The position numbers and the translations under genes were made by a program. This document shows, piece by piece, positions 26,425 to 36,094 of a stretch of DNA of 64,000 nucleotides (positions are counted from its first letter, which is position 1; every line of letters begins with the position of its first letter). Origin of the DNA: Nitrospirota bacterium (lineage in GTDB: Bacteria > Nitrospirota > Nitrospiria > Nitrospirales > Nitrospiraceae); NCBI GenBank assembly GCA_030645475.1, contig JAUSMA010000069.1, positions 248,001 to 312,000 on the forward strand, given 5' to 3'. The notes under the pieces were generated by a model. It did not search any database, was not told the origin of the DNA, and was given only the letters and a program-made list of their open reading frames with translations.

Positions 26425-27621
26425 ATGCCGACAGAAGAGCTGAAGCAGGACGCTGCGCGGTACTTGATGCAGACCTATACGCGTCAACCGCTCGCGATTG
26501 CGCGGGGGCGGGGGACGAAGGTCTACGATTTTGAGGGGCGAGAGTACCTCGATTTCGTCGGCGGGATTGCGGTGAACATTCTCGGGCATGGTCACCCAGA
26601 CTTGATTCAGGCCATCCAGCGCCAAGCCGCGCAGCTGATCCACACGTCGAATCTCTACTACACTGAGCCTCAAGTCAAACTCGCCCAAGTGCTGGTCGAT
26701 CACTCGTTTGCCGACAAGGTGTTTTTCTGCAACAGCGGAGCAGAGGCGAACGAGGCCGCGATCAAACTGGCTCGCCGTTATTCCCATGACAAGTATGGAG
26801 CCGGGCGGTACGAAATCGTCACGATGAAGAACTCGTTTCATGGACGGACAATGGCGACGATCACCGCAACGGGACAGGAAAAGGTCCAAAAGGGCTACGA
26901 GCCGCTGCTCCCGGGCTTTCACTACGTCGCCTTCAATAATTTGGAAGAGCTGGAGCAGGCCGTCACCGACAAGACGGCGGCCATTCTGCTCGAACCGATT
27001 CAGGGCGAGGGGGGCGTGCACGTTGCGGATCGTGAATATCTGAAGCAGGTGAGAGCCCTCTGCACGAAAAAAGACGTGCTCTTGATGTTCGATGAAGTGC
27101 AGACCGGAATGGGACGAACCGGGACGCTCTTTGCCTATGAGCAGTTAGGGGTACAGCCGGACATCATGACCCTGGCGAAAGGACTGGGCGGCGGCATGCC
27201 GATCGGCGCCTGTCTCGCGATCGACTCTGTGGCCCAGGCTTTTTCACCCGGCAGTCATGCCTCGACATTCGGCGGCAATCCGCTGGCCTGTGCGGCGGGC
27301 TTGGCCGTCTGTCGTGTGTTGCTGGAGGGCCAGGTACTCGACCATGCGCGCCGAATGGGGGAATATTTCGCAAAGGGACTATCCGATTGTCAGGAGCGAC
27401 ATCGAGTGGTGCGAGAGGTGCGGGGCCTTGGGCTCTTGCAAGGGATTGAGCTCGACATGGATGGGAAAGTCGTCGTGAGCGAATGTTTGGCGCGCGGCAT
27501 TCTGATCAATGGAACCGGTGAACATGTCCTCCGATTTGTCCCGCCGCTGATCATCACCCAGTTGGAAATCGATCGATTGCTCGATACGCTGACTCAGATT
27601 TTCAGTAAGCAGGCGGCGTAA
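26425..27621 (+). CDS. argD: Acetylornithine aminotransferase
   Basis: A 398-residue PLP-dependent class III aminotransferase that forms N-acetylornithine; in lysine synthesis the same enzyme can act on succinyl-diaminopimelate, though here dapL makes that unnecessary. PLP site: FCNSGAEANEAA, the Asp-bearing LMFDEVQTGMGRTG and catalytic Lys in TLAKGLGGGMPIGA. Start at ATG with AAGGGG 11 bp upstream. First gene of the arginine block; argF follows 25 bp later. Confidence 0.94.
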   Translation: MPTEELKQDAARYLMQTYTRQPLAIARGRGTKVYDFEGREYLDFVGGIAVNILGHGHPDLIQAIQRQAAQLIHTSNLYYTEPQVKLAQVLVDHSFADKVFFCNSGAEANEAAIKLARRYSHDKYGAGRYEIVTMKNSFHGRTMATITATGQEKVQKGYEPLLPGFHYVAFNNLEELEQAVTDKTAAILLEPIQGEGGVHVADREYLKQVRALCTKKDVLLMFDEVQTGMGRTGTLFAYEQLGVQPDIMTLAKGLGGGMPIGACLAIDSVAQAFSPGSHASTFGGNPLACAAGLAVCRVLLEGQVLDHARRMGEYFAKGLSDCQERHRVVREVRGLGLLQGIELDMDGKVVVSECLARGILINGTGEHVLRFVPPLIITQLEIDRLLDTLTQIFSKQAA

Positions 27622-27646
27622 GGCGTACTCGCGCCGATTGGATAAG

Positions 27647-28624
27647 ATGCGCATGATGAAGCAAACGACAAGCAAGCCGGTCGGCAAGAAAGATTTCGTC
27701 GATATTGCTGCGATCAGCAAGGCGGAGATCGAGCGTCTGCTGACGTCGGCGGCTCAGTTGAAGGATAAGCAGCGCCGGGGGATTCCCCATCCTCTGCTGT
27801 CCGGAAAGACCTTGGGCCTGTTGTTTCAGAAACCCTCGACAAGAACGAGGGTGTCGTTCGAAGCTGGCATGAATCAGTTGGGCGGCCATGCATTGGTCTT
27901 GCCGATGGGCGAGATCCAGCTCTCGCGCGGGGAAAGCGTCGCCGATACGGCACGCGTGTTGTCTCGCTATCTCGACGCGATCGTTATTCGCACCTACGAC
28001 CATTCCATCGTGGAGGAATGGGCGAAGGAAGCGACGATGCCGGTGATCAATGGATTGACCGACCTCAGTCATCCCTGTCAGGCCCTCTCGGATCTCCTGA
28101 CCATTCGAGAAATGAAGGGCCGGTTGAAGGGCATCAAGATCGCCTATATCGGTGATGGCAACAATGTGGCGAATTCCCTGATCGAAGCGGCGGCAAAGAT
28201 GGGGATGATCATCACGTTGGGTTGTCCGGTCGGGTATCAGCCGGAGCAACATGTCGTGGATCGGGCCAGGGTAGAGGCAGCCAAAACCGGCGCCGTGATC
28301 GAAATCGGGCATGATCCCCATGTCGCAGCGAAGGAAGCGGACGTGATCTACACCGACGTCTGGATCAGTATGGGACGCGAGCGGGAGCATGCGAGACGAT
28401 TGAAAGTCCTGGCGCCCTATCAAGTGAACAGCCGTCTGTTGCATCGCGCCAAACCGGATGCCATCGTGATGCATTGTTTGCCAGCCCACCGGGGGGAAGA
28501 AATCAGCGCCGAGGTGCTGGACGGTCCCCAGTCGGTCATCATCGACCAGGCAGAGAACCGGCTGCACATGCAGAAGGCTATTTTAACGAACCTACTAGGC
28601 AAGAGGAGTCGAACGAGACGATGA
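27647..28624 (+). CDS. argF: Ornithine carbamoyltransferase
   Basis: About 325 residues, full length. Condenses ornithine with carbamoyl phosphate to give citrulline. Carbamoyl-phosphate loop [22 protein letters not shown], the ornithine-side DVWISMG and the catalytic HCLPAHRG are intact. Several start codons are possible within 10 bp (TTG 27638, ATG 27647, 27653, 27656). Overlaps argG by 4 bp (ATGA). Confidence 0.95.
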   Translation: MRMMKQTTSKPVGKKDFVDIAAISKAEIERLLTSAAQLKDKQRRGIPHPLLSGKTLGLLFQKPSTRTRVSFEAGMNQLGGHALVLPMGEIQLSRGESVADTARVLSRYLDAIVIRTYDHSIVEEWAKEATMPVINGLTDLSHPCQALSDLLTIREMKGRLKGIKIAYIGDGNNVANSLIEAAAKMGMIITLGCPVGYQPEQHVVDRARVEAAKTGAVIEIGHDPHVAAKEADVIYTDVWISMGREREHARRLKVLAPYQVNSRLLHRAKPDAIVMHCLPAHRGEEISAEVLDGPQSVIIDQAENRLHMQKAILTNLLGKRSRTRR

Positions 28625-29832
28625 GTTCTGTCATGAAGAAAGTAGTGCTGGCCTATTCCGGCGGGCTCGATACCTCTGTGATCTTGAAGTGGTTGCAAGA
28701 AACCTACGATTGCGAGGTGATCGCGTTTTGCGCCGATCTGGGACAAGGCGAAGATCTGCAAGCGATCAAAGCCAAGGCGCAAAAACTTGGCGTCAAAAAG
28801 GTTTATGTCGAGGATCTGCGCGAGACCTTCGTGAAGGATTATGTGTTCCCGATGTTGCGCGGCAATGCCGTCTACGAAGGCTGCTATCTGCTCGGGACCT
28901 CGATCGCCCGGCCTCTCATTGCGCGGCGACAGGCGGAGATCGCGCTGAAGGAAGGGGCCGAGGCGGTGTCGCATGGCGCCACGGGAAAGGGCAACGACCA
29001 AGTGCGGTTTGAGCTGACCTACACCGCCTTGGCGCCGAATCTCAAGATCATTGCGCCTTGGCGCGAATGGACGATGGGGTCGCGGCGCGAATTGATCGAG
29101 TATGCCGATCGACATGGCATTCCGGTCACGGCGACGAAAGCTAAGCCCTACAGCATGGATCTGAATTTGTTTCATGTGAGTTATGAAGGCGGCATCTTGG
29201 AGGATCCCTGGAAGTCACCGCCGGATGAAATCTTTCAAATGACCGTGTCGCCGGAGAAGGCGCCGAACAAGCCGCTCGAAGTCGAAATCGGCTATGAGGC
29301 GGGGAATCCGGTGTCGGTCGACGGGAAGAAGATGAGCCCGGCGACGTTATTGGCCCACCTCAATAAGCTGGGTGGCGCACATGGAATCGGGCGTGTCGAT
29401 CTGGTGGAGAACCGCTACGTCGGGATGAAGTCGCGAGGGGTCTATGAAACGCCGGGCGGGACGATCCTCCACGTGGCGCATCGCGGGCTCGAGTCGTTGA
29501 CGATGGATCGCGAGGTGCTGCACTTCAGAGATAGTTTGATTCCGCGCTTTGCTGACTTGATTTACAACGGCTACTGGTTCAGCCCGGAGCGGGAGATGAT
29601 CCAGGCCTCGATCGATGTGGCGCAGCAGGATGTGACCGGCACGGCGCGGGTGAAGCTCTACAAGGGGAGCTGCACGCTGGCCGGGCGTAAGTCGAAGAAC
29701 TCGCTCTACCGGCTCGACATCGCCACGTTTGAAGAAGACCAAGTCTATAATCAGAAAGATGCCGAGGGCTTCATTCGGCTGAACGCGTTGCGGCTGAAGA
29801 TCAGAGCCCAACGGAAGAAGGCCGGTATCTAA
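28621..29832 (+). CDS. argG: Argininosuccinate synthase
   Basis: A 403-residue ATP-pyrophosphatase-type ligase joining citrulline and aspartate. The P-loop [10 protein letters not shown] (10-19), the [15 protein letters not shown] block and the C-terminal [13 protein letters not shown] region identify it. Start fixed by the ATGA overlap with argF. Its TAA stop overlaps the argH ATG by one base, so argF-argG-argH are tightly coupled. Confidence 0.96.
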   Translation: MSSVMKKVVLAYSGGLDTSVILKWLQETYDCEVIAFCADLGQGEDLQAIKAKAQKLGVKKVYVEDLRETFVKDYVFPMLRGNAVYEGCYLLGTSIARPLIARRQAEIALKEGAEAVSHGATGKGNDQVRFELTYTALAPNLKIIAPWREWTMGSRRELIEYADRHGIPVTATKAKPYSMDLNLFHVSYEGGILEDPWKSPPDEIFQMTVSPEKAPNKPLEVEIGYEAGNPVSVDGKKMSPATLLAHLNKLGGAHGIGRVDLVENRYVGMKSRGVYETPGGTILHVAHRGLESLTMDREVLHFRDSLIPRFADLIYNGYWFSPEREMIQASIDVAQQDVTGTARVKLYKGSCTLAGRKSKNSLYRLDIATFEEDQVYNQKDAEGFIRLNALRLKIRAQRKKAGI

Positions 29833-31244
29833 TGGCACGAGCAAAGGGCCGCAGCCCAGTTGCATCGAAAGGCGAAAAGGCCTGGGGCGGGCGGTTCACA
29901 GAGAAGACGAATCGGCTGGTGGAAGCCTTCACCGTATCGGTGGCGGTCGATCGCCGACTCTATGCTTATGATATTCAGGGCAGCATCGCCCATTGTAAAA
30001 CATTAGGGAAGGCCCGCGTCCTCACCGGAGCCGAGACCAAGGCGATCGTGAAGGGTCTGGAGTCGGTGAAGCGGGAGCTGGATCGAGGCCGCTTTCGCTT
30101 CACGCCGCAGGATGAAGACATCCACATGGCGATTGAGCGCCGGCTGACCGAATTGATCGGTCCACTCGGCGGCAAGGTGCATACGGGCCGCAGCCGCAAC
30201 GACCAGGTGGCGCTCGATATCCGGCTCTATTTGCGGGATCAGCTGGGCCGGCTCGTGACACAGTTGGAAAACTTTCAGCGGGTCTTGGTGGCAAAGGGGA
30301 AGGCCAATCGCACAGTGGCGATGCCAGGCTATACCCATCTGCAGCGGGCGCAGCCGGTCTTGTTCGCCCATCATCTTCTCGCCTATGTGGAAATGATCGA
30401 ACGGGACAAGGGGCGGGTTCGTGATGCATCGGCGCGGTTGAACGTCATGCCGCTAGGGTCTGGCGCCCTCGCGGGGACCAACTACCCTGTAGATCGCTGG
30501 TTCACGGCCGAGTTGCTCGGCTTTCCCGCTGTGACGCAAAACAGCCTGGATGCCGTGTCCGATCGCGACTTTATGATCGAGGTGGCCTCGGCCTTGTCGA
30601 TCACGATGATGCACCTGTCCCGGCTGAGCGAAGAATTGATTCTCTGGTCATCCCAGGAGTTTCGGTTTGTCGATCTTCCAGATGCCTTCTGTACCGGCAG
30701 CAGCATGATGCCGCAGAAGAAGAATCCCGATGTGCCGGAATTGGTGCGGGGTAAGACGGGGCGTGTGTATGGTCACCTCGTGAATCTGTTGACCACCCTC
30801 AAGGCGCTGCCCTTGAGTTATAACCGGGACCTCCAAGAGGATAAGCCGGCGCTCTTCGACGCCCTCGATACGGTTGCCGCGTCAGTAGAGATTTTGACGG
30901 AGCTGATGCGTCGAATTACGGTGAACCGCGACGCGTTGAATCGGGCGCTCCAGGGTGGAGGCATGCTGGCCACGGAAGTGGCGGACTACCTTGTGACCAG
31001 AGGGGTGCCATTTCGTGAAGCACATGCGATTACGGGGCGGTTGGTGCGGGCTTCATTGGATCAAGGCCGTGAGCTGACGGACTTCTCGCTCGAAGAGTTG
31101 CGGGAGTTTTCCTCGCGAATCGAAAAGGGTCTATTCGCTCGGTTGACGGTTACGGCCGCGATCGATCAAAAGTCTCAGATCGGTGGAACGGCCCGAGCGC
31201 GAGTGGAGCAACGCATTAAAGAACTTGAGCGGATGTTCTCGTGA
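29832..31244 (+). CDS. argH: Argininosuccinate lyase
   Basis: A 470-residue fumarase/aspartase-superfamily enzyme releasing arginine and fumarate. N-terminal KAWGGRFTEKTNRLVEAF, HTGRSRNDQVA, GYTHLQRAQPV and the signature GSSMMPQKKNPD are present. It has an extra basic N-terminal tail of about 15 residues. The stop overlaps the GTG of the small lipoprotein gene. Confidence 0.96.
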   Translation: MARAKGRSPVASKGEKAWGGRFTEKTNRLVEAFTVSVAVDRRLYAYDIQGSIAHCKTLGKARVLTGAETKAIVKGLESVKRELDRGRFRFTPQDEDIHMAIERRLTELIGPLGGKVHTGRSRNDQVALDIRLYLRDQLGRLVTQLENFQRVLVAKGKANRTVAMPGYTHLQRAQPVLFAHHLLAYVEMIERDKGRVRDASARLNVMPLGSGALAGTNYPVDRWFTAELLGFPAVTQNSLDAVSDRDFMIEVASALSITMMHLSRLSEELILWSSQEFRFVDLPDAFCTGSSMMPQKKNPDVPELVRGKTGRVYGHLVNLLTTLKALPLSYNRDLQEDKPALFDALDTVAASVEILTELMRRITVNRDALNRALQGGGMLATEVADYLVTRGVPFREAHAITGRLVRASLDQGRELTDFSLEELREFSSRIEKGLFARLTVTAAIDQKSQIGGTARARVEQRIKELERMFS

Positions 31245-31507
31245 AGATGCGGTGGCTGAATGCGACGTCCATCGTGGTTGGTGTAACGATGGGATTGTTG
31301 GTAGCCTGTGGAACCGTGGGGCCTCCGGTTCCCCCTGAAAATGTCGGGGTGAATGCGACGATTCAGCTACAAAAGAATCGAGAGCTTCTGGAACTCAAAC
31401 AGCGTGAGGCGGCAGCGGCAGCCGAGTCCGGTGAGCCGTCTCAGGATCCCATGCTACAGGGGCAGGATGTGAATCTTCCCCCGTTGCGACCAGTGGGAAC
31501 TCGTTAG
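31241..31507 (+). CDS. Small lipoprotein, LptM/YifL-like
   Basis: 88 residues. GTG start overlapping the argH stop. Signal peptide with lipobox LLVAC, and the mature start CGTVGPPVPPEN resembles the CGQKGPL-type start of LptM (YifL), which is typically encoded just before lysA and helps LptDE assembly in proteobacteria. The C-terminal half is Glu/Ala-rich and low complexity. The LptM role is inferred from motif and position. Confidence 0.7.
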   Translation: MKMRWLNATSIVVGVTMGLLVACGTVGPPVPPENVGVNATIQLQKNRELLELKQREAAAAAESGEPSQDPMLQGQDVNLPPLRPVGTR

Positions 31508-31628
31508 TGACGATGGTGCGATGAAGGTAGAGATTCCAGCGCGAAGGCTCGTTACCGTCTGTTCGAGGATGCCTTCGAGAACTCATTAGCGAGTTTCTCG
31601 TTTGCAAGCCACGAACGGTTGAATAAGG

Positions 31629-32900
31629 ATGGACAGGATGAATAACTTCGAGTATCGACAGGGCGAACTCTACTGTGAACAGGTGCCGGTCAGCCGCATC
31701 GCGAAAGAGGTTGGCACGCCTTGTTATATCTACAGCTACACGACCCTCGTTCGCCATTTCCGAGCCTACGATGGGGCCTTCAAGAGCCTGCCCCATGTGA
31801 TTGCGTTTGCGATGAAGTCCAACTCCAATATCGCGATCCTCCGTCTCATGGCTAAGGAAGGGAGCGGGGTGGATATTGTGTCCGGCGGTGAGCTCTTCCG
31901 GGCACTCAAGGCCGGCGTGCCTCCCTCGAAGATTGTGTTCGCGGGAGTCGGTAAAAATCACGAGGAAATTCGCGAGGCCTTGAAGGCCGACATCCTCATG
32001 TTCAACGTCGAATCGTCGGCAGAGTTGCAGGCGATCAATGAAGTCGCGACTTCTGTCGGAGTCAAGGCGAGGGTCGCCCTGCGGATCAATCCGGACATCG
32101 ATCCGAAAACACATCCTTATATTTCGACCGGTCTCAAGAAGAGCAAGTTCGGGATCGCAGCCGATCGGGCGCTCGAAGAGTTCACCCTGGCCTCCTCGCT
32201 TGCCAACATCGATGTCGTCGGAGTGCATAAACATATCGGATCGCAGTTGACCGAGGTCACGCCGTTCGTCGAGGCCGTGAAGAAGGTCGTGACGCTGGTC
32301 GGAGCCTTGAAGGCTCAGGGCATCAACATCCGGTATGTCAATATCGGCGGTGGTCTCGGCATTACCTACTCGGACGAAACGCCCCCGTTGCCGCAAGATT
32401 TGGCGGATGCCGTGTCGCCATTGCTGAAGGACTTGGGCGTGACCCTCATTATGGAGCCGGGCCGCGTCATCGTCGGCAATGCCGGCATTCTCGTGACGAA
32501 GGTCCTCTATCGGAAAGACGGCGAGGCGAAACGGTTTATTATCGTCGATGCGGCGATGAACGATTTGATCAGGCCGAGCCTCTACGGGGCCTATCATGAA
32601 ATTCGTCCCGTCTCGGAGGCGGTACTCAAGCGGCCCAAGCACAATGTGGATGTTGTCGGTCCGGTCTGTGAGTCGGGCGATTTCCTGGCGAAGGACCGGT
32701 CTCTGCCGGAGGTCAATCCGGGCGACATGCTGGCGGTGATGAGTGCGGGGGCCTATGGATTTGTGATGGCTTCCAACTACAATTCGCGCCCACGGGTGCC
32801 CGAAGTCCTGATCAAAGACGGGGAGATCCACGTCATCAAGACTAGAGAGACCTATGAGGATTTGGTAAAGGGCGAAACGATTCCAGCCTTTCTCGACTGA
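31629..32900 (+). CDS. lysA: Diaminopimelate decarboxylase
   Basis: A 423-residue PLP enzyme (alanine-racemase-like barrel) converting meso-diaminopimelate to lysine. Catalytic Lys in FAMKSNSN, HIGSQLT, GGGLGITY and the C-terminal-domain residues VGPVCESGDFLA and MSAGAYGF are conserved. ATG at 31638 is an alternative start. It follows the LptM-like gene after 121 bp in which short inverted repeats occur but no clear terminator. dapA follows 41 bp later. Confidence 0.96.
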   Translation: MDRMNNFEYRQGELYCEQVPVSRIAKEVGTPCYIYSYTTLVRHFRAYDGAFKSLPHVIAFAMKSNSNIAILRLMAKEGSGVDIVSGGELFRALKAGVPPSKIVFAGVGKNHEEIREALKADILMFNVESSAELQAINEVATSVGVKARVALRINPDIDPKTHPYISTGLKKSKFGIAADRALEEFTLASSLANIDVVGVHKHIGSQLTEVTPFVEAVKKVVTLVGALKAQGINIRYVNIGGGLGITYSDETPPLPQDLADAVSPLLKDLGVTLIMEPGRVIVGNAGILVTKVLYRKDGEAKRFIIVDAAMNDLIRPSLYGAYHEIRPVSEAVLKRPKHNVDVVGPVCESGDFLAKDRSLPEVNPGDMLAVMSAGAYGFVMASNYNSRPRVPEVLIKDGEIHVIKTRETYEDLVKGETIPAFLD

Positions 32901-32941
32901 GGAACGGGCAGGAAAGACGCATTTTTGGCGAAGGAGTCAGC

Positions 32942-33814
32942 ATGTTCACAGGCGCATTGATTGCCATTGTCACCCCGTTCAGGAATGGCAAGGTCGACGA
33001 ACGGGCCTTCGGCGATCTCATTGAATGGCAAATCGCCAATGGGACGAACGGGATTGTGCCCTGCGGCACCACCGGCGAATCCGCCACCCTGTCGCATCAG
33101 GAACATCATCGCGTGGTCGAGTTGACCGTCGAGGTGGTTAATCGCCGGGTTCCCGTGATTGCCGGGACCGGCTCGAATAGCACGGCAGAAGCGGTGTCCC
33201 TCACGAAGCACGCCAAAGAGGCAGGGGCCGACGGGGCGCTGATCATTACGCCGTACTACAACAAGCCGACACAAGAGGGGTTGTACCGCCATTACAAGCT
33301 CATTGCGGAGTCCGTGGATCTTCCGCAGATTTTGTATAACATTCCAGGACGGACCGGTGTGAACATGCTGCCGGTTACGGTGGCCAGGCTCTGCGGGCTA
33401 CGGAGCATCGTCGGGATCAAAGAGGGGAGCGGGTCCGTCCAGCAGGCCTCTGAGATCGCGAGTATGTGCGGCGATCGGATGACGGTTTTGGCCGGTGACG
33501 ATGCCTTGACGTTGCCCATGATGGCAGTCGGAGGCAAAGGCGTCATCAGTGTGACATCGAACGTCGCCCCGCTCCAGATGGCGCAGTTGGTCAAGGCCTT
33601 CCTGTGCGGACAGGTTGAGGAGGCAAGAAGGATTCATTTCGCCCTGTCGCCGCTCTTTACTGCGCTCTTCTACGAGACCAATCCGATTCCAGTCAAAACC
33701 GCGCTGGGGATGATGGGAAAAATCGATCCTGAGTTACGTTTGCCGCTCTGTGAGATGGCGACTGACACGAAGAGCCAATTGACGCGGGCCTTAAAGGATG
33801 CAGGCCTCATTTAG
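32942..33814 (+). CDS. dapA: 4-Hydroxy-tetrahydrodipicolinate synthase
   Basis: A 290-residue Schiff-base aldolase condensing pyruvate and aspartate semialdehyde. The segments GTTGESATLS, catalytic Tyr in TPYYNKP, the partner Tyr in YNIPGRTG and the Schiff-base Lys in VGIKEGSGS are intact. GGAG lies close to the ATG. It sits between lysA and dapB. Confidence 0.96.
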   Translation: MFTGALIAIVTPFRNGKVDERAFGDLIEWQIANGTNGIVPCGTTGESATLSHQEHHRVVELTVEVVNRRVPVIAGTGSNSTAEAVSLTKHAKEAGADGALIITPYYNKPTQEGLYRHYKLIAESVDLPQILYNIPGRTGVNMLPVTVARLCGLRSIVGIKEGSGSVQQASEIASMCGDRMTVLAGDDALTLPMMAVGGKGVISVTSNVAPLQMAQLVKAFLCGQVEEARRIHFALSPLFTALFYETNPIPVKTALGMMGKIDPELRLPLCEMATDTKSQLTRALKDAGLI

Positions 33815-33845
33815 CCGGGATCGCCCCGGTACAGGTAATAACTCT

Positions 33846-34649
33846 ATGACGAACGTGATTGTGGCAGGGGCTGCCGGGCGCATGGGCTGTCGGCTGGTTG
33901 CGCTGATTAAAGATTCGAATGTCCTGACGCTTGCCGGTGCGCTTGAGGGGAAGGGCCATGGCGCGTTGGGCGCCGATGCCGGGGAGACGGCAGGCTGCGG
34001 CCGCGCCGACGTTCCGATCACCGACGATCTTGCAGCATTGCTGAGTCGAGGCGAAGTGGTCGTTGATTTCTCTTCTCCTGAAGCCACGTTGCATCATTTG
34101 CGCACGGTGGCTCAACATCGGCGGGCCATGGTGATCGGCACGACCGGGTTTTCCCCCTCCCAGCTCGTAGAGCTGAAGACGCTCGTCAGTCAGGCTCCCT
34201 GCGTGATGTCCCCCAACATGAGTGTGGGCGTCAATCTGATCTATAAGGTCATCAGTGAGATGGCGAAGACGTTGGGGGATGAATACGATATCGAGGTGAT
34301 CGAGGCCCATCACCGTCTCAAAAAAGATGCGCCGAGCGGCACGGCGCTTAAGATTGCGGAAGTCTTGGCGAACGCGGTGAATCGAGACCTCGATCAGGTC
34401 GGCGTCTATGCCAGAAAAGGTCTCATCGGGGAACGGAAAAAAGGCGAGATCGGCATTCAAACGATTCGTGCCGGCGATATCGTCGGCGACCATACGATTC
34501 TCTTTGGCGGGATGGGTGAACGCATCGAAGTCACACATCGGGCGAGCAGTCGAGATACCTTTGCAGGGGGCGCCTTGCGGGCCGCGCAGTGGGTGGTTCG
34601 GCAGTCTCCAGGCCTCTACGACATGATGGATGTGTTGAGTCTTCGGTAG
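33846..34649 (+). CDS. dapB: 4-Hydroxy-tetrahydrodipicolinate reductase
   Basis: A 267-residue NAD(P)H reductase. Nucleotide loop VAGAAGRMG, GTTGF, the SPNMSVGVN block, the catalytic EAHHRLKKDAPSGTA and DHTILFGGMGERIEVTHRA are present. Start at ATG giving MTNVIVAGAAGRMG. It begins 31 bp after dapA and ends the arg-lys block; a weak 7-bp stem (GCCTGGT) follows the stop. Confidence 0.95.
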   Translation: MTNVIVAGAAGRMGCRLVALIKDSNVLTLAGALEGKGHGALGADAGETAGCGRADVPITDDLAALLSRGEVVVDFSSPEATLHHLRTVAQHRRAMVIGTTGFSPSQLVELKTLVSQAPCVMSPNMSVGVNLIYKVISEMAKTLGDEYDIEVIEAHHRLKKDAPSGTALKIAEVLANAVNRDLDQVGVYARKGLIGERKKGEIGIQTIRAGDIVGDHTILFGGMGERIEVTHRASSRDTFAGGALRAAQWVVRQSPGLYDMMDVLSLR

Positions 34650-34812
34650 CCGATCTTCCCTGCCTGGTGTGCTATCTGGAAAACCAGGCGCCTATGGGAG
34701 CTGACGCAATATCAGCTTCATGACATCTGAGAAGTCCGATGTCTGGCGTACTGAATTCGTAGGAATCAGGGGCGGATGAATTGGTTCGCGGGCGGAAGGG
34801 GGACGTTACGAC

Positions 34813-35007
34813 CTACCGGTAGACCTTTTCACGCTTCCACGTGTTTGTGGGCATGAGGTCAGTGGCTTTTCGTTTGACAAACGCCGCAGATAGACGGGCA
34901 TAAATTTCCTGGGCTGAGTCCGTCCAATCAGGATTGAGCGGAATCCCACGAAAGGCAGCTTCAGCTGCCTTATGCTCGTCGTACGTGAGCAGTTTCGATT
35001 CTGTCAT
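34813..35007 (-). CDS. Hypothetical protein (64 aa)
   Basis: ATG 8 bp after the stop of the zinc-ribbon gene on the same strand. Sequence MTESKLLTYDEHKAAEAA followed by FRGIPLNPDWTDSAQEIYARL, a helical charged protein with no family I know. A longer open frame reads through from 35151, but its upstream part is the out-of-frame shadow of the zinc-ribbon gene. Confidence 0.5.
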   Translation of the reverse strand: MTESKLLTYDEHKAAEAAFRGIPLNPDWTDSAQEIYARLSAAFVKRKATDLMPTNTWKREKVYR

Positions 35008-35015
35008 AGCGCGGA

Positions 35016-35168
35016 TTAATGTCGTGCGGTAATAGGCAGAGGTTCCTGGCCCGCTGATTTCCGACGGCCACAGTTCAAACATGCATATACTGTGATCGCA
35101 AGTCCTGCGTTCAGATCCACTGCCCGTTCCGGTAACATTGCCCCGCGGCATTTATCGCAAGTCGTCAT
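35016..35168 (-). CDS. Zinc-ribbon microprotein (50 aa)
   Basis: Translation from ATG at 35168 gives MTTCDKCRGAMLPERAVDLN, then a beta-like AGLAITVYACLNCG and a short polar tail. Two CxxC knuckles (CDKC and CLNC) make one zinc ribbon. The pattern C-x-K-C-(K/R)-G-x-M-x-x-E-R...CLNCG matches the protein encoded at 4781. No strong ribosome binding site is seen. A 64-residue hypothetical follows 8 bp later, suggesting a two-gene unit. Confidence 0.6.
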   Translation of the reverse strand: MTTCDKCRGAMLPERAVDLNAGLAITVYACLNCGRRKSAGQEPLPITARH

Positions 35169-35327
35169 GTTGACACTCTAGCATTCTATGAAATAGAAGC
35201 ATATCCATCTGAAGTACTGGGTCTTCTGGGCAAATAGGCCCTTTTGCGCTTGTCAGGCTGGGCCCTTTGAGCGAACGGTTGGAGTGGTAGCCTATTGGTT
35301 TCTCAACTAGAACCGGTTATGGAGTCC

Positions 35328-35356
35328 TTGACAGGGGTGAAGCTGTCCCATAGGAT
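35328..35356 (+). promoter_or_regulatory. Promoter of the YHS-domain gene
   Basis: TTGACA (6 of 6), exactly 17 bp, TAGGAT (4 of 6); predicted start near 35363, about 20 nt before the ATG. Confidence 0.6.
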
Positions 35357-35382
35357 TGTGGCCTCACGAAGAGACCACCACT

Positions 35383-35634
35383 ATGTATAGAATTATCCTC
35401 GTTCTCGGACTCCTCACCGTATTATATTTTCTTCTCCGGCGGGCTCTCCGAGAGTTCAAGGGACAGGGCCAGCCAGAGCAGCTTCCTCCCGGCAAGAATC
35501 ACATGGTGCAGGATCCTGTGTGCCGGGTGTTCGTTCCAAGGGGAGAGGCGATCACCGAAGATATTGGAGGCCAGACCTATTACTTTTGTAGTCGCACCTG
35601 TGCGCACAAGTTTCAGGAACAGCTCGCCGGTTAA
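35383..35634 (+). CDS. Membrane-anchored YHS/TRASH-domain protein (83 aa)
   Basis: An N-terminal hydrophobic helix (about 3-18) followed by a linker and a YHS-type metal-binding domain: DPVCRVFV, then TYYFCSRTCAHKFQ, giving three conserved Cys in the C-x(n)-C-x3-C pattern. Such domains bind metals such as copper or iron in transport and sensing proteins. The stop overlaps the convergent lipoprotein stop by 4 bp. Confidence 0.75.
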   Translation: MYRIILVLGLLTVLYFLLRRALREFKGQGQPEQLPPGKNHMVQDPVCRVFVPRGEAITEDIGGQTYYFCSRTCAHKFQEQLAG

Positions 35635-35942
35635 CAGCCTGAATAGTCGTAGTCGGCGAGTTTTTCTTCCTTGTCGAACTTAAGCGTGATCTGGCATTGA
35701 TTGGGCGAGAAATTAAAGAGGGGGAGGCCCGACTTTCCGCCGGCGATGCGATAGTAGGTCCATGTTTCTCCGCCAAAAAACCTAGGGGCTTTGCCGCTGG
35801 GCGCTCCCCAGTTCTTCTCAAACCAGGCCTTATCTTTTCCTTGAAGCTCAGCCGGCTTGAGAGACTGTTCCAGATAGGGATTACTGCCGCCGCAGGCGGT
35901 CAGGAGCAGGCACATCGCGAGTAGCCAGGCAGATCGTCTCAT
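35631..35942 (-). CDS. Small lipoprotein (103 aa)
   Basis: AAGGAG precedes the ATG. Signal peptide with lipobox LLTAC at Cys17. The mature region KAWFEKNWGAPSGKAPRFFGGETWTYYR resembles a short SmpA/OmlA-like fold, but I do not assign it. Ends KLADYDYSGC. Convergent with the YHS gene. Confidence 0.7.
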   Translation of the reverse strand: MRRSAWLLAMCLLLTACGGSNPYLEQSLKPAELQGKDKAWFEKNWGAPSGKAPRFFGGETWTYYRIAGGKSGLPLFNFSPNQCQITLKFDKEEKLADYDYSGC

Positions 35943-36054
35943 AGGAGGTCTCCTTGTCGTATGCTGTGGTCAACGTATAACTTGGCAGGCGGTTGACGAT
36001 CGAATCTTATCTGTCGGGTAGAAACCTGTCAAACGAGGCGATTGGGCGGGGCGG

Positions 36055-36084
36055 TTGAGCCACCGTTCGAGTTCTGCATAAAAT
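36055..36084 (+). promoter_or_regulatory. Promoter of the transaldolase gene
   Basis: TTGAGC (4 of 6), 18 bp, TAAAAT (5 of 6); predicted start near 36091, immediately before a perfect inverted repeat. Confidence 0.5.
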
Positions 36085-36094
36085 AACCGATAAC

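Noticed and set aside
34813-35151. A single 112-residue minus-strand protein
   Set aside because: Its first half is the shifted frame of the zinc-ribbon gene at 35016-35168; the frame from ATG 35007 alone is kept.
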